This document shows positions 20,943 to 32,604 of a stretch of 64,000 nt of DNA, in pieces; within the stretch, counting starts at the first letter, position 1, and each line of letters begins with the position of its first letter. The notes under the pieces are model-generated. The model was given only the letters and a program-made list of their open reading frames with translations, ran no database searches and was not told where the DNA came from. This DNA is from Utricularia gibba (Eukaryota; Streptophyta; Magnoliopsida; Lamiales; Lentibulariaceae): the NCBI GenBank assembly GCA_002189035.1, contig NEEC01000011.1:620001-684000 (forward strand), written 5' to 3'. A program made the translations under genes and the position numbers.

Positions 20943-22000
20943 TTCTAGACATCCATATGAATTATTATGGGTGTCTAGAAGTGAAATTTTTAATAATTAT
21001 TAATTTTTTATATTTTGATATTATCAAATAATATATTTAACAATATAAATTTTTGTATTTAACTAGATATATTATTCAATATACGATGTTAATTTATAAA
21101 AGACCTTAATTTAAATTACTTAATAAAGTACCCCAATAAAGTATAATTAAAATCAATATAATTTGTGATTTAAATAAATGAAATAAATTATTAAATTATT
21201 AGCATTTAAATACATTTCTTAAAATTAAATTTTTTGAAACAAATACAACAAGATTACAAATCATATAAAATGAATAGAGTTATTATTTATATATTTAATT
21301 TTTAAAAAATGAATATATTTATATAATTTTTTTATATAAACATATCATTTATTTCATAAAGTTTTTCCAAACTTTATATATTTGGAAAACCAAAAATAAA
21401 AAGAATTAAATAGATTATATTTATAAAATTAACATTACATATTTCACATCGAACATTTTCTAGACACCCTTAACAATCGTTAAGGGTGTCCAAACTCCAT
21501 AGAAGATCTCAAGCACCCCTAATGTGGGCGAATGGCATAAGGAACGTAAAATTATATTATCTAGGCATCCATACCCAAAATTTGGGAATTGCACAATTTT
21601 GAAAGTATTCTTAATTTTCAGAAATATAAAAAATTTTATTCTACATTAATTGGAATATTAAAATTTGAAAATGAAATTATTTAATATATCCTAAATACTA
21701 CAAAAAAATTAAACCATATGTTAAGTAAATATTGAAATAAAATTTTAGTAAATAAAGAGTATTTATTTGTTGTTTAGACCATTTTTCAGACACCCACATT
21801 ACCTCGTGTGGGTATTTGGAAAGAGAGTCGGATATCCTTTTCCAGACACCTACAATGTCTTGTGTGGGTGTTTAGGAACAGTAGGTAAAACCATTTTTAG
21901 GCACCCACTTCTCTTATATAGGTGTCTTAGAAGAGGTATTTGATACATTTTTCAAGACAGTCACTTCCCTCATGTGGGTTACTCAGGAGGGTTGCCATAA
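20943..22000. repeat. Cluster of short stem-loops sharing a GACACCC / GGGTGTC stem
   Basis: Stem-loops with related stems lie at 20943-20980 (TTCTAGACATCCATA with TATGGGTGTCTAGAA, 14 of 15 paired plus a G-T), 21460-21492 (AGACACCCTTAAC with GTTAAGGGTGTC), about 21788-21820, 21843-21874, 21896-21932 and 21953-21990. The last four form a tandem array with a period near 57 bp, each unit beginning with a TTTTT-CAG-type lead. Stem quality falls along the array. Not coding. It could be the inner part of a small DNA transposon or a structured repeat. Confidence 0.7.
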
Positions 22001-22299
22001 CCCACGCCCGTATGCCACCCTCCACATGTGTAACCCACACATGTATGCCATCCTCCATGCCCTGTGTCACCCTCTATTAGGCACGGGTCCTATATGGTAT
22101 TTTCTATGCCTTTCTACATACTTGTATTTATTTTTTTATTAGATGTAATAAGAATGATAATAATAAGTATTCAAATAAATTAATTTTCACAAAACACAGA
22201 AATCATAAGCATATTATGATTGTTTGTATAATTTTTGTTTAAAAATTTAAAAAGCAAATATAATGCATAAATAGTGTCAAAGACAAATAACAAAGTCTA

Positions 22300-23465
22300 C
22301 AAGCTCATGCCAACAAACAAGTTCAATGTCTACATTTTTTTTGCAAGGTTTGCTTACTCGGCCGCTCCTAGATCGATGAGGAATCTCCATCACTTCTGCA
22401 AATTCATGAACATCATCTTCAACAAACCAATCTCGTACCATCTATAGAAACATAATAGTACTTAGTACCGACTAATAAATAACCAACAAATTTTGAAAAT
22501 TAATTACAAACAAGGGGTGTGTTTCGATAGTGTAAAGGTTGAGAGCTTGTTGGAGGACGAGATACACATAGTATAATACATAAATCCCGTACTCAATTGC
22601 ACCCTTTTGTTTAGAGACCTATATGTTGATCAATGTTAAAATAAGGAAAAAAATAATATCAACAAAGTCATACTAACCTCCGGCCGAAAAATAGGCAACT
22701 CAAGCTATTTCACACAATCATTATCCCAACCATTCACTTTAAAAATAGTGTTCACTAATCTATAGATCATGCATAACAAAAAGATTAACAAAGATTAATA
22801 ATAAAACACAATATAACACAAGGTATTAAAACACACTACTTACTTTTGAAAGTTACTTGTTATATGAGTTGACATGCTATGCATCGAATCAAAAACAAGG
22901 ATACACCGTTGGTATTTCTCTCCAAGATTGCACAATATGGCAAGAGTGTAGTGACGACTACAAGACATAGAGACAATTCAAAGTTGACACATATTCTAAT
23001 GGTATATGAGGAATATATACGTATAGAAAAGATTAATTCATGTTAATTGGCAAGAAGATATAATGAGTGTTGCATGGATTGTGCCTCACACACCAGTTTT
23101 CAATCATTTCCAAGTCAAACTTTTTCTCTACGGCATGTTGCATCCATAGGTTGTGGATGAATGCAACATTCGTTAGATGACCTGGTGGCTGCAATGCCAC
23201 GATTTTCCTATAGATAAAAAACAATGATCGTGAATAAAAATTCCAAGAAAACATAATTTATACTCTGTTGGATTCATATGTATTGCCTTACTCAATGATG
23301 TCGTCAAGTACACTCGCCATACACCCGTAGATGAGGAGCCTTACACCTTCGTTTATTTCTCGGAACCGGTTGAAACTTGGAAGCATATTCACGCAACTAT
23401 TGAAGATGACTCCTTTGTTGTTGATTTGACCATGTGGCATGTTGTACACCGCACTTGTCGGGACC
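22300..23465 (-). pseudogene. Ulp1-like (C48) cysteine protease domain of a MULE, catalytic Cys lost
   Basis: Downstream of the MULE transposase on the same strand lie exon-like blocks separated by GT-AG introns: VYNMPHGQINNKGVIFNS, then KIVALQPPGHLTNVAFIHNL, then HYTLAILCNLGEKYQRCI with VFDSMHSMS, then LELPIFRPE, then VSKQKGAIEYGIYVLYYVYL, then DWFVEDDVHEFAE. This is the order of an Ulp1/SENP deSUMOylating protease: His in HYTL (near 22951), Asp in FDSM, Gln in KQK, then the DCG block. Here the block reads EYG: codon TAC at 22589-22591 replaces the expected catalytic Cys. One in-frame stop precedes LELP. Plant Kaonashi-type MULEs carry such a domain, which explains the location. Domain identity is convincing from order and spacing, but activity is excluded by the missing Cys. 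Confidence 0.75.
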
Positions 23466-26311
23466 ATTTTTATAAGTATTTCTTGACTTCCACAGGGCTT
23501 TGGTGAGAAGTCTCACCAACTTCCTCATTGCTCATCAAACTATAATAATCAGCAACATCCATGTTGGACATACATGGCTCCAGTGGTATGGATGTTTCAT
23601 CCTCCATTTGTTGAGCCCTATCCTCATTTAATTTACCCTCTTTGCAATCTCTTTTCTTGTGGCCTTGATTGCCACATGTGGAACATGATATCAGCCTACA
23701 AGTTACATTCAATTGACCATAAATCCAAAACCAATCCATACAAAAAAGAGTGTGATGGACAAAACCTTAAGGATCTGCACTTTTGTGAATTAAATGGACG
23801 ACCGGGTTTCCTACGCTTCCACTTAGGTGGAAGCAGTGGTAAGTCGGCCATACAAGTCCATTCTTCAGCTCCCAGAAGCTTGAACATGTCACCGTCATAT
23901 ATTTTTTGATAGGCCATACGAGTATATCTAAAGTCTATGTATTCAACCAATGTATAACCCTCCAAAACACTAGTAACGGCCGCATGTTTCAAGGTATACC
24001 TAAACAAACAATAGATAAAAATTCAAAACACATAATAGAATAATAAATATTCATACTAAAAAATACAACAAACATAATATAAATTCTTCTAATAAAATTA
24101 ACAATAGAATACACAATATTCATACTAAAAAATACTATACATATAACATCAATTCTTATAATAAACCTAAAAAAATATTCATACTAAAAATACTACACAT
24201 ATAACAACACTTCTTATCATAAACCTAACAATAGAATATGAATGTTCATAATAAAAAATACTACACATATAACATCAATTCTTATAATAAAAGAAGAGAA
24301 ATAAAATAAAATACATACTTATAATTTCCCATGCTCTACAATCACAGAAATGTTTGGTCAACTGTACGGTGTATTTTTTTGTTCTCTCCGACCATCGGTA
24401 ATTACCTCGATCACCAATGTCCATATGCCCCTTTCTTCCATCTTCCAATGCTTGGCTTAGAATATTCTCAATTCTTGGACATAAATCTTCATATCATCTT
24501 GATGCATCTCGACGATGCTTAACAAACCAATCACAAACCTTGTCGTTAATCCGTTCCAAAAGCTCAATTAGGTCCAGCCTCCTAGCATCCTTAAGAGCTG
24601 AATTAAGGGACTCATGAGTTGTTGATCGTCAAAATGGCACACTTGTTGCTTCGATCAAAAAATGCTTGACACCATTGGGATGGTGGGATGCCGTCCATAT
24701 ACTTGTATGCTTTGGGATTGCATTCCTTAAGCACATCCATAGCACGCCTTATCTGACCAGGCGTTGTTGCTCGAGTGGCAGCCCACACATGGCCCTTCAA
24801 AACGGCCGTTAACTTCGCTGAAATACTTCTAGCAGGATTCTTGAGCAAATGCAAGACACAATGGCAGATCTACAAAATACAATAGTGAAGTGTAAAATAA
24901 ACATCATTAGTTTACAATTTTTAACATATATGGCTCAATGCATTACCTTGTCATTCGGAAGTATGTCTCTCAATACGGATAATATTGCAGGAGCTCTATT
25001 TGAAACTATGCTAAACGATTCTTGCATCTCCTCCGAAATACCATAGTCTTCGGCAAGCAATTTCATGAACCAAGTCCAAGCCAGTGAAGTTTCACCGCCA
25101 ATAACACCCCATTGACCTCCGAAAACTCCATTATTCAGATCCGAGGCTGTCACCACTAGCACTTTCCCATTCAATTTACTCAATGTATGCGTGCCATCAA
25201 CTCCAATCACATTATGGCCACATATACGGAATCCATCTTTACAAGCCTATAATTCACATATAAATCAAGGAAATACTATAAAAAGAATCAAATATTATCA
25301 CATAATCCATCAACTCGTCATACGTAAATGCTAACTTATCATTACATAATTAATAAAATACACCTCTAACATACAATCTTCAACAATAAACCAACCAAAA
25401 ATTTGTAAGAAAAAATACTACAAAATTAAAAAAAAATCCACAAATATATATATAAAAAAATGCTTCAAAAATGCATACCTTAGGACAAAAACAAACTCCT
25501 TCACATATTTTACTTTTCTCTTTACCACCATCTACCTCAAATATTGTCACGGCAACATCTTCATTCGATACCCGATATTGTTCACAATAACTTCGTAGGT
25601 GCTCGAAATCATTCTTCATACTTCCCATCGCCATCTTCTTTGCATTTTCTTTTGCTCTCCTCACCTTGTGAGTAGACATCTCCACATGCTAATCACGTTT
25701 TATATCCTTAAGTAGATCCGCAATTTTCTTTGTACATCTTCCCAAGCCAATGTGCATTCACTGATTTGTTGTTCACATGTGGCCGACAATGGTCTCTATG
25801 CTGAGTAGCTTCATCAACACTCCAAATCATCATGGGTGTTACCTTCACATACACCTTCCACGGGCATGCTACTCCTTCACTACCTCTACAATTAGCAATC
25901 AAACGATGCTTATCATTCTTCTCAAACCATAATTGGATTCCTTTCCGCACACAATATTCTTCAAGTGCATCTTTGGCCTCGGCTTTTGATTCAAAGATTA
26001 TCCCTTCCCTATAAATAAAACATAATTTAAATACTAAAAATAATAATAATACAATATAATCATAACAAATTATACTTACACAAGTTCTTGTATTCGAACA
26101 CTACCACTTTCTGTTCTAACAATGTCTAAAGGCCCTTCACTTGTTTCATTGCGAGGAGCTTCCGATTGTACTCTTTCAGATACGGGAACTTGCAAAGATA
26201 GTCCATAATCATCATTCTCGATGGGGAATTGGTCATCAAGAATTTCATAGACTTCGTCCTCACTCCCGTAGTCTAATTCAATTCGCTTTCATACTTCGTG
26301 TGAGTATCCAT
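23466..26311 (-). mobile_element. Mutator-like (MULE) transposase gene, multi-exon, decayed
   Basis: Start ATG at 26311 (MDTHTKYESEL), then a frame shift into LDYGSEDEVYEILDDQFP. Introns with GT-AG ends are visible at about 26009-26079, 25247-25478 and 24870-24946. Exon blocks: MuDR N-terminal zinc-type region (GIQLWFEKNDKHRLIA, CRGSEGVACPWKVYVK, HRDHCRPH, WLGKMY), then KRAKENAKKMAMG-like and YCEQYRVSNED; the MULE transposase core VIGVDGTHTLSKLNGKVLVV, GVIGGETSLAWTWFMKLLAE and FSIVSNRAPAI; ICHCVLHLLKN; the SWIM zinc finger HFCDCRAWEII near 24330; then PPKWKRRKPGRP and a CCHC knuckle CSTCGNQGHKKRDC near 23670. At least three frame shifts and two in-frame stops (for example a TAG near 25690) make it dead. 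No terminal inverted repeats or 9-bp duplication were found, which suits the Kaonashi group of MULEs. Confidence 0.88.
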
Positions 26312-26329
26312 ATCTACAAATAAATCAAC

Positions 26330-27145
26330 TAAGAAATCAAAAATATGATTTACGAGGACAACCGACACCCATTATTTTGATGGAACTAACAGCAAACATA
26401 GCAGAAGTCATATGGAAAATCTTTTAAAAACATGCATACAAAGAACATAAGACTCCCTTAGTGATATCATAATACAAAGAGCACCTAATCCTGGAGAAGA
26501 AATAACACTAATCTATAAAAATTACAAGTAAAAAGCACAAATTTTAATAATCTCATAATGTGCAAAATATTATAGAAGAACATGTTACATTTTTTTTTTA
26601 TCTAAAATCAATGCAAAACTCAATCCATAATAATATTTGCACCAGGCTGATTGTGATTATAAAAAAAAAAACATCTTTTTCCAGTTCATTATGACTCATC
26701 AAGAAGTCAAAAACACCATTTCATTGCATTTGACCCCATAAAAAATATCATCCCAATTCTAGAGATCCATACATGCGATGGGGATAGGAAACCTGAATGC
26801 AAATTTTCAATAACTGTGATATGAAAATCGAAAATTAAAAGCACAACATAAACCTAAATGCAAACTTCCAAGAACCGCAATAAAATTGAACTAAGATGAT
26901 CATTTAATGGATATTAGCAATCCTTATTAAATAGTGTCATGTAAAATCAACAGATTAACAAAGGAGAGACAACATAAACTATGAAATGAAATAATAGCGA
27001 CACCCATAAGATAGACTCTCTAAAAAATGAATCTGTTTGTTGTCTTTCCCAATTATCCCTCTTCACTACCAGCTATATTCTTTAATGCTCTTCCTTCTGC
27101 CCCGGTACCATTACAGACTCTCCTCGGTCCCTCCTCCACTACCAG
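26330..27145. other. AT-rich spacer upstream of the MULE
   Basis: No gene. CACTACCAGCT occurs twice near 27066 and 27138. Possibly the 5' end of the MULE and its host flank. Confidence 0.5.
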
Positions 27146-27149
27146 CTTA

Positions 27150-29760
27150 ATGTCATTGTAAAAATAGAAATCTTCGTATCAAATAAATTTATAAGCCTTA
27201 ATATACACAAAATACAAATTTAGAAAACTTGTATAGTATGTTTCGGGGTCAATCACGAGGAGCTTGTGCTTGCTAAGTGTTTCAGTAGATGCATAATTTG
27301 GAAAAATTGTTAATCTTATTCTCAGCTCAAACTAACAGTAGTAAATAAGTTTAGTAAACACAATCAAGTCTCAAAGTTGAAGATAACAAATACTGGTTCT
27401 AACTCAGAGTAATACTAAGATGTCTTAAGGGTGTACAGGTGATGTGGTGCTAAGATGTCTAACTTAATCTACCATGTTCCTATACTCACAACTCGATATA
27501 ACTTAGTCTACCCGAGTAATTTATCATATTTTCGGCTAAGTTAGTCCCAAATATCATCACCAACCCTGCAATTAGGTCTACTTGCATGCAATGTATATAG
27601 AATTAGGTATACTCAATTCTACTAGTTATACCCTAAACTAATGTTTACTGCTCCTGCCTTGATTTGTTGGTCTATCTCTAAATCAAGCATCTTAGTTGCG
27701 AAGTTACTTGTTCCCCTCCTTAGATCTACCCATGGAATGATAGAAACAAGAACTAAGAAACAATCATAAATTTCATTATCAACCCTAAATCCACACCATC
27801 ATGCTCACAAGGTTTCAAAAGGCTTCAAACAAAGCTCATGCATCCTAATCATCACAAGGCTATCATATTCCATCATTGAATTATTTGAAATAGGATCTAC
27901 AGTATCAAATAAAATGCAACATATGAAAACAGACAAATAACTCCTAGCATAGACTAACAGATACAACCTTTCCAAAAGACAAACATGATACTGATACAAA
28001 CCTAACCAAATTAAATGAAGCAGCAAGTTACTAGTGTAGGGAGGAGTCATTCACTCCATGTTTCAGTCTCTTCTTTTTTGAATCAAATCGCCACTTTATC
28101 GCATATCATTTCAAGGTTCTTTACGGAGCACAAGGGAAGTTGGAGCATAATTGTTTTCCGTTGCTATTGCTGCACCTTTTACAAATTCATACAATTGACC
28201 AAGAACTAATCTATTTCCTTTGCTTCTTTAGTGCATAAATTTCTGAGAAATTAAACATTAAAGCTTTATCCTCATGTCAGCATAAAAAAATCTAAATCAT
28301 AGACTTCATCAACATATGTCCAAGAATTGTAGTAACCTAACAGCAACCATGTTGTGCTAATGTAAACATGAAAGTCATAAACATCAATTAGCACAATTTA
28401 TCAGAAAAATAAAACAAGATTTCTAGCATGCTTGAACCCAATTCCAATCAAAACAAAATGGAACAAAAGTACATGAAACCTAATCAAATAAAATTAATCT
28501 AAATACTGAAAATAAAATGATGAAATAAAACTTAGCTATGGGTCACCTCCCATAAGTGTCCTTGTTTTTAGTCTTGAACTCGACTATTTTTGAGGCTACG
28601 TTTTTTCTACATCTTCAAATGTAGTATCATTAGTAAAATTATGAGCCTCATCTTCAAAAGTTTCATAAGAATTGTTCAACACTTTAAAGACTCCATCCTT
28701 GCATCTCCTCCACCAATATGGATCATCCCAGAGGCTAGATTTTTCATCATTCAAAAGCATGCTCCTTTCATGGCATTCATTTCCAATTGGCATAATTCCT
28801 GCAATAATAAAATTGACAATATCAGTAGAGCCTGGTTCCCAGTTTGGAATCTTACCTGAGAATAGCTATTCACTGAAAAACGCTTCTGAAATTATGCCAG
28901 CATTTTCAATCCTGTCAATTTTTCTAGAATGATTGACAAAAACATTCGTCCCTTCAAAATTATCCAAAATTTCTTTTGGATTCTGGATGAATTCCTCGAA
29001 CAAGGTTGTTTCTTGATCTGAGGTGAGACCATCAGAAATAATTATAGAATTTTCCTACTTATCATTCATCAAAATTTCTTGCATGTGAGCATCCAATGGC
29101 TTTTGATTCGAGATTTTGTCTTCTTAATCACCTCCAGGAGCACTCAATTACTCTAGCTTTGTCTCAATATTTGCATTCTCAAGAAATAATTCTTGATATT
29201 CTTTTTCCTCTTTATCAATTTCTTCCTTTAAGTATTCTTTAACAAATTTTTCAGTTGGCTTCATAGAAGAAGCTCCTTCAAAATCACTTGGAGAGTTTAT
29301 GATATCCTTCATATGAAGTGTGATCTTTTCTTCAAAAAGAGACATGTCAATTGTTCCCTTCTTCACATTAATAATTGCATTTGAGGTGCTCAAAAATGGT
29401 CTTCCCAAAATTATTGTAATGTCCTTTGATCCTCTAGTAGGCATATTAATTACATAAAAATCAACTAGAAATATCAGATCCTCAATTCGAATTAGGACAT
29501 CTTCTACCAAGCCTTTGGGAGAAATGACACTTCGATCCGCCAATTCAATTTGTACTCCGGATGCTTGCAAGGGTCCCAATCTAAGAGTTTCATAAACTGA
29601 ATATGACATCACATTAACAGAAACCCCTAAATCAGCCATGACTCTCCTGATATTCAAATCCCCAATCTTGCAAGGAATGAAAAATGTAATGTAACAAATT
29701 CGTGGAGAGGTTACCATTTTTTGATTTCTTTTTTTTTCTTATGAAATTATCTCCATGAAA
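27150..29760 (-). mobile_element. Athila-type Ty3/Gypsy fossil, minus strand, with partial 3' LTR
   Basis: Reading from high to low coordinates: an aspartic-protease region at about 29720-29150 (FFIPCKIGDLNIRRVMADLG, DRSVISPKGLVEDVLI, NMPTRGSKDITIILGRPF), closely like the one in the Athila-type element at 52140-52480. Then a zinc-finger/integrase-side block near 28790-28600 (SSLWDDPYWWRRCKDGVFK). Then a partial LTR at 27820-27150 of subfamily 1, matching 49074-50423 and 10318-11728. Most of the reverse transcriptase and the 5' LTR are missing. Broken in several places and older than the other copies. The match between protease blocks is strong. Confidence 0.85.
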
Positions 29761-31269
29761 AAGATTGCAATCCTTTTCACAATACATGAAATACAAAACT
29801 CTAATAATATTCTCCAATAGAAAAAAGATGATTCAATGAGCCTAGATGAACGTACTCGTGAAGGAAATAATCTTTATCTTTCTCTTTGAATAAGATCTCA
29901 ATTTTGGCCCAGTGTGTCAAAGAGCTTTAGTAGGCATTCAAAGAAGAAATAAGTAAACTTCAATCTTGAAGCAATCACGACCAAACCGAGAAAAGATCTT
30001 TATGTTGACAAAAGTCTTTATAAAGCTTTCCCATCCGTGTCGCAACAGATTCGGTAAGCTACATGTACTATCCTAAATAAGTCATAGGACCCTCAGCGTT
30101 GTGCGAAAGTATTTTCAAACTCATCAATTTTTGAAAAGGAGAAAAAAAATATTTATTTATTTATTTCTCAAGCCCTGCTGTTCTAAAGCACAAGTAAGAG
30201 TCAGAAATGGGGGAAAATCCTATAGAAATCCTAAAGCATCTCACCTTAGAAACTAGCTTCCCTAGAGACCTTCTATAATTTCACACGTGAGGGGTGATTT
30301 TTGTTTTTCAGTAAAAAACTAAGGACGCTTGAGCCTAAGATGAATTGAACGACTCGGTTCAATCTCTTACTTGTTTCAATTGAAAGCATAGGTTTGGAGT
30401 AAAGCAATTCCATTATAGGAAAAAGATTATCATAAGATTCTTTACCATGACAAATCCACTTCTTTGAGTGGATGTCTCTTTAACAGCAGAGGGGTACAGC
30501 GGATACGCGAGAAGATCAAATTGACCCAACGAGCGGATTGGAAATGAAGAAGACAGAAAAAAATTGTACAAAGACAAAATATTTCAGAATGCGGGAGCTC
30601 CCATTTGAGTTATCTTAGTCATGGGTGGATTCCTACACATGCGGAGTCCACACAAGATTAAAAAAAAAAAGAGAGAGAGATTGGGATGCCGTTGGTGGCA
30701 AAATGTTGGTTGCACAGGATTAGTGGTTCACCTCTATAAATCCTAGGAGAACACTCTACCAAAAATGCATATGCAGTATTCAATCTTTTTATTGAGTGAG
30801 TTTGTTAGGAATTCGGTTTTCGAGAATAGAATAAAGAAAAAAGAAATATAGTATTGTTTTTTATTCGTCTCTTTTACAACTTTTGAGGAAATGATAGAAA
30901 CGGAGGGTAAAAATCAATAGTTTACTAATTTAATATCTTTATATTTATTATAGTAAATAGTGAATTTTTTTCAGTTGGATGTATACGTAGGCCTTATTTT
31001 AAGGTGAATTATGTAAAATTTTGATGTATATTTTCTTGATTTTACAATCAAATTTATTGTTTAAGATCGATTGTGTACAAAAGCCCCAATCCATGGTATT
31101 CCAGTTTCTTGGAAAGTTTGACCGATTGTGAATTCTTGATTTCAAAAATTGGATAGGTCCAATCTATAGTCATTTGCAGATCATCTTCATCCCCAGCAAC
31201 ATTTGCTACACCTAGTCAATCTCCATTCATGTATTCTGCCAATTAGAAGAGGCAACCATTTAAGATGCC

Positions 31270-31358
31270 GTCTTTTTGGATTAGCACATTTTTCAGTAGG
31301 TTATATATTAACTTGTGCTGCTTTCTTGCTTGCCTCTACATCAGGAAAATTCGGCTAG
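31270..31358 (+). pseudogene. psaB: Plastid psaB 3' end in the nucleus (NUPT)
   Basis: The frame [16 protein letters not shown] followed by [10 protein letters not shown] and a stop (TAG at 31356-31358) matches the C-terminus of the photosystem I subunit Psa[27 protein letters not shown]-type, with a few changes. Upstream of about 31270 the likeness ends. It is only about 30 codons long and not expressed as PsaB. Confidence 0.9.
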
Positions 31359-31409
31359 GGTTGACGATGGTCAAGGTTTTGCCATAGATAAACAGATGAG
31401 TCAAAAAGT

Positions 31410-31454
31410 GCGGATATAGTCGAATGGTATAATTTATCTTTGCCAAGGAGAAGA
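31410..31454 (+). pseudogene. trnG-GCC: Partial plastid trnG-GCC in the nucleus
   Basis: GCGGATATAGTCGAATGGTA and the anticodon arm CTTTGCCAAGGAG match the 5' two thirds of chloroplast tRNA-Gly(GCC), with the GCC anticodon present. The T arm and acceptor 3' half are missing, so no tRNA can form. In plastomes this gene lies close to psaB (trnG, trnfM, rps14, psaB), which fits a shared source for this and the psaB piece 50 bp away, with the DNA between them lost. Confidence 0.88.
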
Positions 31455-32183
31455 AAAGATTTTTCATAAAGTCATTATGGAAGAGAATACTTGTAGTTAT
31501 TGACTAAAAAAAGACAAATATTGTATAATTGTTCTATTTTCTGCAATTTTCTCAATCCCTCGATGTAAATAACCCAATATTGGTTCATGGCCAAGGATCC
31601 ATTCAGCAATGTAAAATATCCCAATTTAGAATTTGGACTAAGAATTCATAGTTGAATGAGATGAAACATAACTAGGTGTCGCAAGAGCGCGAAAAAGTGA
31701 GCGTTTCCAATCACTTCAGGCCTTTCAACCAATTGATTCGACCCCGTAGAATCTTTGGTCGGACATATCCTGTGTGATAAGCGGAAGAGAAGTAGGTGTC
31801 GGTAGAGAACAAATCTCAGGGTTTTGGCAATTGGCTCCTGTGGAAGGGACACGTAAGAAAGAAAACTGCTGTTATTAATCAGAGAAAAAAGGACAACTAG
31901 CTGAATGTAGACAACAGCTTAAATAGACACAAAATAATCTGGTAACAGCCTTCAGACCCGAATTTCTTGCAACAGACGTAACAGCATTTCCACAAAATAT
32001 GAAAGGTGGCAACGTAGTCTTCTGTCCAGCATTTGACCTGATTGAATGATGGAAAAATGATCATTATTCATTGACATCCTGAGGTCGAATCCATTTTTTG
32101 ATCATATTAGCCCCAAGACGTTGGTCTCGAACAAGAACCAGAATACGCTCACTTGGGGATTTCTTACTTCTTTAGGTCGAAAC

Positions 32184-32604
32184 TGTTGAAGGATGATGTG
32201 ATTGGCCAGAGTCATCACGGTGAGTCTCAGGAAGGGGAAAGAATGTGGCTAGGGTTCGAGGAACAAGAAGGCCGCTAAAATGAGCTAAAACCATGGACCA
32301 CCGCAACAAACAAGGCCCACCTAAGCTTTGGAAAGGCCACAGGGGGGCTCAAACCAGCCCAGCCTAACTCGCAATACATGGGATCATGAGCAACCAACCT
32401 CCACCACTTGTGCAACGGTAACATTTATAGCCGTTGGGAAAAACTCTATAAGTACTGAATCACACCTGTAACGAGTAGATTTCTTTTCAGCAAAACAGAT
32501 ACAATAATATCAGTTATAGTTCAGTGACTAGAAGAGGCTCCAAGTTAGAGAGCTACATATCTCCTCCAAAGAGGCTCCAAGTTAGAGAGCTACATATCCT
32601 TTCA
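32184..32604 (+). repeat. Left LTR of the young Copia element
   Basis: Near-identical to 37138-37559. It contains an internal direct repeat of GAGGCTCCAAGTTAGAGAGC (two copies about 45 bp apart near the right end). The block after it, TGGTGACAGCTG, is where the primer-binding site would be. Confidence 0.95.

Larger units (their letters stand above)
29830..32183. other. Organelle-derived mosaic (partly identified) left of the young Copia element
   Basis: Two short plastid pieces are certain (psaB end and trnG-GCC, listed separately). The rest is less AT-rich than the spacers nearby and has no plant nuclear gene or repeat signature I recognise. I suspect further plastid or mitochondrial pieces, but I could not name them. 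The frame at 31646-31852 (minus) has no recognisable family. Confidence 0.4.

Noticed and set aside
22300-26311. A working host transposase-derived gene
   Set aside because: Introns look real, but several frame shifts and stops plus the lost Cys show decay.
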